From: NORP240 sp046047495 | GTDB lineage: Bacteria; Pseudomonadota; Gammaproteobacteria; Pseudomonadales; Pseudohongiellaceae | DNA: 26,674 bases | Assembly: GCA_046047495.1 (NCBI GenBank) | Contig: JBJOHV010000015.1 | Coordinates: 1 to 26,674 of the forward strand | Reading direction: 5' to 3' | In this document: positions 21,376 through 26,674 of the stretch, in pieces | Numbering within the stretch: the first letter of the stretch is position 1 | Layout of the letters: each line of letters begins with the position of its first letter | Notes under the pieces: generated by a model | Told to the model about the DNA's origin: nothing | What the model saw: only the letters and a program-made list of their open reading frames with translations | The model's database searches: none | Position numbers and translations under genes: made by a program

Positions 21376-21554
21376 GGTCGCTGTGGGCGCTTGCCCGGGC
21401 GACCGTACGCACAGGGGTGAGGCCAGCGTTTACAATGCGTAGCATTGTGCGCAGCCGAACGACAGCCATCTGCGATGGCTGGCTGGGCCCGGCGCGTCCG
21501 AGCCCCCAGGGATGGGTTCACGGCGTGTCCCCCGGGCAAGCGCCCACAGCGACC
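21376..21554. repeat. Nested palindromic element B (179 bp)
   Basis: Perfect 24-bp arms (21376-21399 and 21531-21554) begin GGTCGCTGTGGGCGCTTG and close a 131-bp interior. Two perfect inner hairpins with 3-nt loops are ACAATGC/GCATTGT (21432-21448) and CAGCCATC/GATGGCTG (21463-21481). The layout resembles a branched RNA or a folded single-strand DNA. It is not a tRNA. Confidence 0.75.
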
Positions 21555-21667
21555 CTCGCAACTGGCAGCTGACGTGCCGGCGGAAGGCAATCAACGCAGG
21601 GTTGCAGTAGGTCGCCGGCGCAGGAAGGCGTAAAATGCGCGACCATGTCCTCAAGGAAGCCCGCCCC

Positions 21668-23212
21668 ATGATCCGCCTGTGGTTATTCGCACTGCTTCTC
21701 GGCAGCCTGGTCGCCTGCACCACCAATCCGGTGACCGGCCGCAGCGAGCTGTCCCTCATGTCGGAACAGCAGGAGCTGGCCATCGGCAACGAGCAATACC
21801 GGCCGGCCCAGCAGAGCCAGGGCGGGGTTCTCAACATCGATCCCGGTCTCAGCGCCTACGTGAATGAAGTGGGACAGCGCCTGGTGCGGGTCAGCGACAG
21901 GCCCCTGCCTTACGAATTCGTGGTGCTGAACAACTCAGTGCCCAATGCCTGGGCGCTGCCGGGCGGCAAGATTGCGGTCAACCGGGGTCTGCTGACCGCC
22001 CTGGACAGCGAGGCCGCCCTGGCTGCGGTGCTGGGTCACGAGATCGTCCATGCCGCGGCCCGCCACAGTGCCCGTGCCGCCACCCGCTCCATGGTCTTGC
22101 AGGGCGCCCTCATAGCCGGCGCCATCGCCACCTCCGACAATGAATACTCCGGGCTCATCGTCGGCGGTGCCGCGCTGGGGTCGGAGCTGATCAGCCGCCG
22201 TTATGGCCGGGACGCGGAACGGGAATCGGATTTCTATGGCATTCAATATATGGTGAGGGCCGGCTACGATCCCAACGGCGCGGTGCAGCTGATGGAAACC
22301 TTCGTGGGTCTGGCGGAAGGGCGTGATCCTTCCTGGCTGGATGGCCTGTTCGCCAGTCACCCGCCGTCCCGGGAGCGTCTGGACTCGGTGCGGGCCCAGG
22401 TGGCGGCCATGGACCTCAGCGGCCTGCAGCTGGAGATGGGCAGCGAACGCTATCAACAGCAACTGGCCTTCCTGCGGGAGGCCGAACCGGCCTATGCCTT
22501 GCTGGATGACGCCCATGAGGCGATCCGCGACGATGATCTGGAGACCGCCATGGACAAGCTGCAGCAGGCCAATACCCTGCTGCCCCAGGAAGCCCGCTTC
22601 GATGGCCTGCGGGGCGACATCCTCCTGACCCAGCGGCGCTATCGGGAAGCCATCGAGGCCTACGACGTGGCCCTTGGCAAGAATGCGGATTATTTCGACT
22701 ATTACCTGGGCCGGGGCCTGGCCAACGCGCGCCTCGGCAATCGGACCGAGGCCCGCGCGGATTTGCAGCGCAGCGTGGATCTGCTGCCCACGGCGCCCGC
22801 CATGCTGGAACTGGGCAACCTGGCACTGTCGGACAACGATCGGGCCACCGCCAAGAACTATTTCCAGTCTGCCGCCGCCGCCCAGGGACCCATCGGCGAA
22901 CAGGCCGTGGCCGCCTTTCTGCGTCTCGATCTGCCGGACAACCCGGGCGCCTATCTGACGGTGCAGGCCCTGACCGACCAGCGCAACCAGATTCTGGCCG
23001 CCATCACCAACAACACGCCCCTGGCCGTGGGGCCGGTTAGCGTGGAATTCCATGCGGTGATCAGCGGTCGCCTGCAGTCGGTGACCCGCACGGTGAGCAG
23101 TCTGGCGGCTGGCTCCACCATGACAATTGGTTCCGGTCTGGTGCTTCCCGAGGGGGTGGTCGGCAATCCGGACAACATGCAGGTGCGTCTGGTGTCGGCG
23201 GCTGTCCCCTGA
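21668..23212 (+). CDS. M48 family metallopeptidase lipoprotein with TPR repeats (BepA-like)
   Basis: The product has 514 residues. A lipobox LVAC places the lipidated Cys at 17. NPVTGRSELSLMSEQQELAIG is the family opening, followed by the zinc motif HEIVH at 124-128 and the third-ligand region ERESD at 184-188. TPR-like helices occupy about 270-420 (AEPAYALLDDAHEAIRDDDLETA, RYREAIEAYDVALG, YLGRGLANARLGNRTEARADL). Related BepA acts in outer membrane protein quality control, here anchored to a membrane. The start at 21668 gives a standard lipoprotein signal; an ATG at 21635 with AGGAAGG 6 nt upstream would add 11 residues and is an alternative. It neighbours other envelope genes. Confidence 0.92.
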   Translation: MIRLWLFALLLGSLVACTTNPVTGRSELSLMSEQQELAIGNEQYRPAQQSQGGVLNIDPGLSAYVNEVGQRLVRVSDRPLPYEFVVLNNSVPNAWALPGGKIAVNRGLLTALDSEAALAAVLGHEIVHAAARHSARAATRSMVLQGALIAGAIATSDNEYSGLIVGGAALGSELISRRYGRDAERESDFYGIQYMVRAGYDPNGAVQLMETFVGLAEGRDPSWLDGLFASHPPSRERLDSVRAQVAAMDLSGLQLEMGSERYQQQLAFLREAEPAYALLDDAHEAIRDDDLETAMDKLQQANTLLPQEARFDGLRGDILLTQRRYREAIEAYDVALGKNADYFDYYLGRGLANARLGNRTEARADLQRSVDLLPTAPAMLELGNLALSDNDRATAKNYFQSAAAAQGPIGEQAVAAFLRLDLPDNPGAYLTVQALTDQRNQILAAITNNTPLAVGPVSVEFHAVISGRLQSVTRTVSSLAAGSTMTIGSGLVLPEGVVGNPDNMQVRLVSAAVP

Positions 23213-23401
23213 CCGCCGTTTCTGTTTGTCACAATTTAGGCATCGATTTCAGGCGGAAGGGAGTTTACCTTGTCGGGCTGGCGGTAGGGCAGCCACGCCA
23301 TTGGACTGGTGTGCTGCCAATGCGGCCTGATCTGATGCCCCCATCCGTTGCCCGGCGCATCAGACACCTTATTCGGAACGCCCATCACGGAGATCGTTGT
23401 A

Positions 23402-23854
23402 ATGACACATAGCTTGGTAAAACCGCTGGTACGGATCAATCTGCTGCTGCTCGCCCTGGCGTCACTGGCGGCCTGCACCTCCGATACGGGTGCCTTCCCC
23501 CGCATCGCCAATCCACCGCCCTTTGATTTCGTCGACGGCCAGGAGCTGCGCAGCCGCATGCACCAGCTGGCGTTCGAGTTACAGGAGCTGGATCTGGCCC
23601 TGGCAGCCGATACCGACGGCCGTCCGGATTTTCAGCAGATGATCGTGGGCAACCTGCGGGATATCGAGCGCATCGCATCTACCCTGCAGGAGGGCGATCT
23701 CAGCAGCCGCCACACCTTCCTGCAGGACGGCATGGACAATTTCCTGGCCGACGTGGGCCGGGCCCGACGGGATGCGGAACAGAGCACGCCGCGCTATTAC
23801 ATGGCCGGTCGGGTATCCGGTGCCTGTGTGAACTGCCATCGCTCCAGCCGCTGA
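23402..23854 (+). CDS. Lipoprotein with C-terminal heme motif (cytochrome c'-like)
   Basis: The product has 150 residues. The signal peptide ends in a lipobox LAAC with the Cys at 25. The mature protein is helical (RSRMHQLAFELQELDLALAA, QMIVGNLRDIERIASTL, FLADVGRARRDAEQ) and ends in C142-V-N-C145-H146, four residues before the terminus. A heme site at the extreme C-terminus of a four-helix protein is the pattern of cytochrome c'. It probably carries one covalently bound heme at the periplasmic side and could serve in electron transfer or gas binding. GGAG lies 9 nt before the ATG. It is separated from the M48 gene by 189 bp and converges on the patatin gene. Confidence 0.8.
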   Translation: MTHSLVKPLVRINLLLLALASLAACTSDTGAFPRIANPPPFDFVDGQELRSRMHQLAFELQELDLALAADTDGRPDFQQMIVGNLRDIERIASTLQEGDLSSRHTFLQDGMDNFLADVGRARRDAEQSTPRYYMAGRVSGACVNCHRSSR

Positions 23855-23860
23855 GGCTTG

Positions 23861-26116
23861 TCAGAACGTCAGCCCCAGGAACAGATAGAAACTGTCAGCA
23901 TCGGAGCCGGCCGATCCGTAGGCGAGATAGGCCGGCCCCAGGGGGCTGTTCCAGCCGATGAAGATGCTGGAGGCATCCAGCAGGTCGCCGTAGTCGACAT
24001 CGGCCTTGCGGTTCCAGGTGTTGCCGGTTTCGTAGGAGGCACCCAAATAGAGCGGCAGGCGGATGGCGCCGAAGTCATTGGCCGCCAGTTCGTAGGTGTA
24101 GATCAGACCACCGAAGCGCACGTGCTGACCGCTGAGACTGTCCTTGGGCAGCCCCGACAGATTCAGAAATCCCCCCAGCTGGAAGTTACCCAAAATCGAC
24201 AAGGGATCCTCGTTGAGGAAGCTCTGGTAACGCAGCACCCCCCGCAGAGTGTGCCGTCCCCGGGAATACACCCGGTTGAACTCGTTGTCGATGCGGGTGG
24301 TGTAAGTGTTGATGTCGAGATACTGGTCACGGCTGCGGATGATCTCCGACTCGAACCTCCAGCCCCGGGTGGGGAACATGGCATCGTCGAGGCTGTCGTA
24401 GTACACCCGCAGCAGGCCGCCGCTCTGGTCATAGTCGATGCGGCCAAGGCCCACCAGTTCCGCCAGGACCTTGGGCAATCTGGCAACGCCATCGATGCGC
24501 ACGGCGCCAAGTGACACTTCCAGCCGGTCAGTGACATTCAGGCCGATGCGCCCGGTGCCGCGCAGCTCCCGGGATTGCACGTCGCCGATGCTGGCGCCGT
24601 CCAGCAGATAGGGGAAATCCCGCTTCACATAATCGCCGGCCAGATTCCAGAAATACCCGGTGTTGCGCAGCGGCCAGTAGATGTCCGAGTGCACAGCCTT
24701 GTCGGTGCCGATGTAGGCCCAGCTGTACCATTCCGCGTTCCAGGGTGACAGGTTGCTGCGGCGATGGGAGGCGCCGATCTGGTAGCGGCTGAAGCTGCTG
24801 AAGTCATCCTCGAAGCCCAGTTTGAAATTGAGATAACCCGGCCCCCATTCCTTCTCAGCCACCTCCACCTGGAGAATATTGCCCACATTGGTCGTCTCCA
24901 CCGAGGTGTAGATGCGGGCGAAACTGCCCTGGCCGTAGAGTCGGCTGATGGCCTGCTGGATCTGCGACGGTGAATAGGTGTTACCTGGCGCCAGCTCCAT
25001 GCGGTCCAGAATGTAGAAGTCGCTCAGACGGGAGCGGTTCTGCAGGGACAGGGCGTCGATGCGCACCTCGCCCGGTACAGAGGCTGCCACCGCCGAGGGT
25101 GTCGCGCTGCGCAGTCCCTGCAGCGCGGCCAAGTGGGGTTGCTCGGCAAACGCCGCCGTGGCGGCATCCACGCCAGCCTGCACCGCGACCGCGATGCGGT
25201 CGAAACTGGACACCGTGACCCCTTCGATGCGGGGCTGGATGAGGATGTCGTCACTGTCCAGCAGGGAGCGCTGGTAGTTGACGTTGTTGCGGGTCAGCAG
25301 GGCGCTGAGCTGGCGCACGATGGTCACCCCCGACTGCAGGTCGTCCTGACTCAGCAGTTCCGAGGCGATATCCACGGCAATCACCACGTCGGCTCCCATG
25401 GACTTGGCCACATCCACCGGCAGGTTGTTGGCGATGCCGCCGTCCACCAGCAGGCGCCCGTCCCGCTCGATGGGGCGCAGGATGCCGGGCAGGGACATGG
25501 AGCCCTGCAGGGCATTGGCCAGATCGCCGTCGGACAGCACCACCGCCTCGCCGGTTTCGATGTCGGCGGCCACGGCGCGGAAAGGAATGGGCAGATCGTC
25601 AAAGCTGGTGAACTGGGGAAAGAAGCCCAGCATGCCGTCCACCAGGGCTTTCATGCCCTGTCCCTGGATCAGGCCCAGGGGCAGGCTCACCCCCCGGCTG
25701 CTGAGGCCGATGTCCAGTTGCACCGGAAAGTCGTCGATCTGTTGCTTGCGCCGGGTCGGCATTTCGCTGCGGTCCAGGTCATCCCGGTAACCGGTGTTCC
25801 AGTCGGATTCCTCGAACAGGCGGCGGATTTCCGCGGCCGAACGGCCGCTGGCATAGAGCCCGCCGACGAAAGCCCCGATGCTGGTGCCCACCACGATGTC
25901 AATCGGGACACCGCGACTCTCCAGCACCTCCAGAACACCCGCGTGGGCGCCGCCCCGGGCACCACCACCCGCCAGCACCAGGGCCACACAGGGGCGTTCC
26001 AGGTCAGGGGGGCAGCGATTGTCGGTGACCGGCACCTGGGCCCGGGCCGTCGAGGCGGCCATCGATAAAAGTGCCAGGCATCCCAATAAACGGCGTACGC
26101 CGCTCCTTTGACCCAT
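23861..26116 (-). CDS. Patatin-like phospholipase with POTRA and BamA-type barrel (PlpD-like)
   Basis: The product has 751 residues. A signal peptide is cleaved near ARA-QVPV (26). The patatin domain (43-330) has the oxyanion loop LAGGGARGGAHAG, nucleophile S79 in GTSIG and the dyad Asp D225 in VDGGIANNLP. A POTRA-like unit follows (about 335-415, PSQIQQAISRLYGQGSFARIY), then a 16-stranded barrel to the C-terminal YLFLGLTF, the aromatic end recognised by the BAM machine. The known relative PlpD of Pseudomonas is a type Vd autotransporter that releases its lipase. The start at 26116 gives the signal peptide; a longer open frame upstream overlaps the M28 gene, which ends 10 nt before. Confidence 0.93.
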   Translation of the reverse strand: MGQRSGVRRLLGCLALLSMAASTARAQVPVTDNRCPPDLERPCVALVLAGGGARGGAHAGVLEVLESRGVPIDIVVGTSIGAFVGGLYASGRSAAEIRRLFEESDWNTGYRDDLDRSEMPTRRKQQIDDFPVQLDIGLSSRGVSLPLGLIQGQGMKALVDGMLGFFPQFTSFDDLPIPFRAVAADIETGEAVVLSDGDLANALQGSMSLPGILRPIERDGRLLVDGGIANNLPVDVAKSMGADVVIAVDIASELLSQDDLQSGVTIVRQLSALLTRNNVNYQRSLLDSDDILIQPRIEGVTVSSFDRIAVAVQAGVDAATAAFAEQPHLAALQGLRSATPSAVAASVPGEVRIDALSLQNRSRLSDFYILDRMELAPGNTYSPSQIQQAISRLYGQGSFARIYTSVETTNVGNILQVEVAEKEWGPGYLNFKLGFEDDFSSFSRYQIGASHRRSNLSPWNAEWYSWAYIGTDKAVHSDIYWPLRNTGYFWNLAGDYVKRDFPYLLDGASIGDVQSRELRGTGRIGLNVTDRLEVSLGAVRIDGVARLPKVLAELVGLGRIDYDQSGGLLRVYYDSLDDAMFPTRGWRFESEIIRSRDQYLDINTYTTRIDNEFNRVYSRGRHTLRGVLRYQSFLNEDPLSILGNFQLGGFLNLSGLPKDSLSGQHVRFGGLIYTYELAANDFGAIRLPLYLGASYETGNTWNRKADVDYGDLLDASSIFIGWNSPLGPAYLAYGSAGSDADSFYLFLGLTF

Positions 26117-26126
26117 GGTCAACAGC

Positions 26127-26674
26127 CTAAAAAGCGCCGGCCGGGCCGGGGAATACCACCGGGCTTTCCACGCCGTCGGCGGAAACACTGGACACCCCGA
26201 AGTAGTAGTTGTCGATCACCACGTTCTCCAGGGTGAACTCACCGACATCGCCGACACCACGGTGGAAGGTCCACTGGGGTTCGGTGGTGAGGCGCCAGTG
26301 CAGGCGATAAGAGGCGGCACCCGGCACCTTGTCCCAGCTCAGGGTGGTGTCGGGGCTGACCTGGCCGCGGATCTGGACATTGCGGGGCGGTTCCGGCGCC
26401 CAGGCGAGGTTGGCCAGCACCACGGCGTTGAGGGAGGTGAGCTTGGCGGCATAGGCGAAATTCACGTGCTCGATGGTGTCGCCGTACTGGATGCCATCCT
26501 CCAGGCGAATGTCCTGGTGCTGCTGGGTGTAGTTCTCGTTGGTTTCCATGATACGCACGGCGGGCAGGCCCACATCATTGAACGGACGGTGATGGCCGCC
26601 GCGGCCGAAACGGTCCAGGCGATACACCATCATGACGTCCAGGTTGGGCACGTACAGATCCGCCAGCCGATCCA
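26127..26674 (-). CDS. M28 family peptidase with C-terminal fibronectin III domain (N-terminus off the right edge)
   Basis: The frame runs off the window; 181 residues are visible. The first part, DVMMVYRLDRFGRGGHHRPFNDVGLPAVRIMETNENY, then QQHQDIRLEDG, is the C-terminal half of an M28 zinc aminopeptidase: the metal-site region RGGHHxPF (commonly GGSDHxPF), the Glu and the His-x-x-D pair. A linker then leads to one FnIII domain (PPRNVQIRGQ, TTLSWDKVPGAASYRLHWR, YYFGVSSVSADGVES). It is likely a secreted peptidase. The N-terminal part with the first zinc ligands and the signal peptide is outside. It is 10 nt upstream of the patatin gene, probably cotranscribed. Confidence 0.85.
   Translation of the reverse strand, partial: DRLADLYVPNLDVMMVYRLDRFGRGGHHRPFNDVGLPAVRIMETNENYTQQHQDIRLEDGIQYGDTIEHVNFAYAAKLTSLNAVVLANLAWAPEPPRNVQIRGQVSPDTTLSWDKVPGAASYRLHWRLTTEPQWTFHRGVGDVGEFTLENVVIDNYYFGVSSVSADGVESPVVFPGPAGAF

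Larger units (their letters stand above)
20995..21667. other. 673-bp intergenic region with promoters and large palindromic elements
   Basis: It separates the divergent PQQ dehydrogenase and M48 genes. Near the dehydrogenase it holds a 12-bp palindrome over the ribosome binding site and TCCCG-TTC-CGGGA (21045-21057). The middle is filled by two nested palindromic elements (21151-21291 and 21376-21554) with a small hairpin between them (21339-21354). Open frames here read through the repeats and show no protein pattern. Confidence 0.6.

Noticed and set aside
21376..21554. tRNA or tmRNA candidate because of the branched fold
   Set aside because: No acceptor stem of 7 bp with CCA-like end, no T-loop sequence and no anticodon arm; the arms are too long.
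1..26674. CRISPR array, prophage or restriction-modification locus
   Set aside because: No regularly spaced repeats, phage structural genes, integrase or DNA methylase motifs were seen; the methyltransferases present are small-molecule types.

Overview
The window comes from a GC-rich gammaproteobacterium, most likely an aerobic marine or environmental heterotroph of the Cellvibrionales/Halieaceae or a similar group. This is inferred from gene content: TonB-dependent receptor remnants, a SapC-family protein, a PQQ-dependent dehydrogenase, a copper monooxygenase fused to cytochrome c, a Tpm-type methyltransferase, a patatin-BamA type outer membrane protein and REP-like palindromes. Nothing in the window fixes the genus. 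No rRNA, tRNA, CRISPR array, phage module or recognisable defence cassette was seen.

Layout. (1) 1-3.7 kb: a secreted cytochrome c/copper monooxygenase (cut by the left edge), then two paralogous TonB-dependent receptor C-termini joined 5' end to 5' end, then a membrane-spanning AraC-type regulator. (2) 3.7-11.5 kb: a mosaic of small stress and detoxification genes, namely two GFA-type zinc proteins, a glutathione S-transferase, a TfoX-N protein, glutaredoxin, a SnoaL-like protein, two SAM methyltransferases (one Tpm-like), a DUF1801 protein, small membrane proteins and a YdeI/OmdA-type protein. Two separate XRE-type regulators here are fused to membrane domains (DUF805 and 2TM). Two copies of a REP-like palindrome lie about 1.1 kb apart. 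(3) 11.5-12.75 kb: an accessory scar with a DUF2306 membrane protein whose last codons are written by an attC-like integron site, a 73-bp palindrome resembling two abutted IS3-type ends inside a truncated membrane ORF, and further imperfect palindromes. (4) 12.75-14.6 kb: an aldehyde dehydrogenase-VOC operon. (5) 14.7-18.2 kb: a YiiX-like cysteine hydrolase convergent with a compact operon running SapC, GST, PDZ/S41-like protein, CYTH phosphatase. (6) 18.2-21 kb: a PQQ dehydrogenase followed by a secreted endostatin/lectin-like protein. (7) 21-21.6 kb: two large nested palindromic elements. (8) 21.7-26.7 kb: envelope genes, namely an M48-TPR lipoprotein, a c'-type cytochrome lipoprotein, a patatin-BamA outer membrane phospholipase and an M28 peptidase with an FnIII domain (cut by the right edge).

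How the parts may work together. The monooxygenase-cytochrome, the PQQ dehydrogenase and the c'-type lipoprotein are all periplasmic redox proteins and could share an electron-transfer chain. The TonB receptor pair next to the membrane-bound AraC regulator looks like a nutrient-uptake locus that has been deleted through the middle. The 3.7-12.7 kb region reads as accessory DNA assembled from small cargo genes and repeats. The most distinctive observations are the fused receptor remnants, the attC-encoded protein tail, the two membrane-tethered XRE regulators (one with a three-fold, 11-bp phased repeat upstream) and the paired nested palindromes at 21.15-21.55 kb. I did not find a convincing wholly new multi-gene system.
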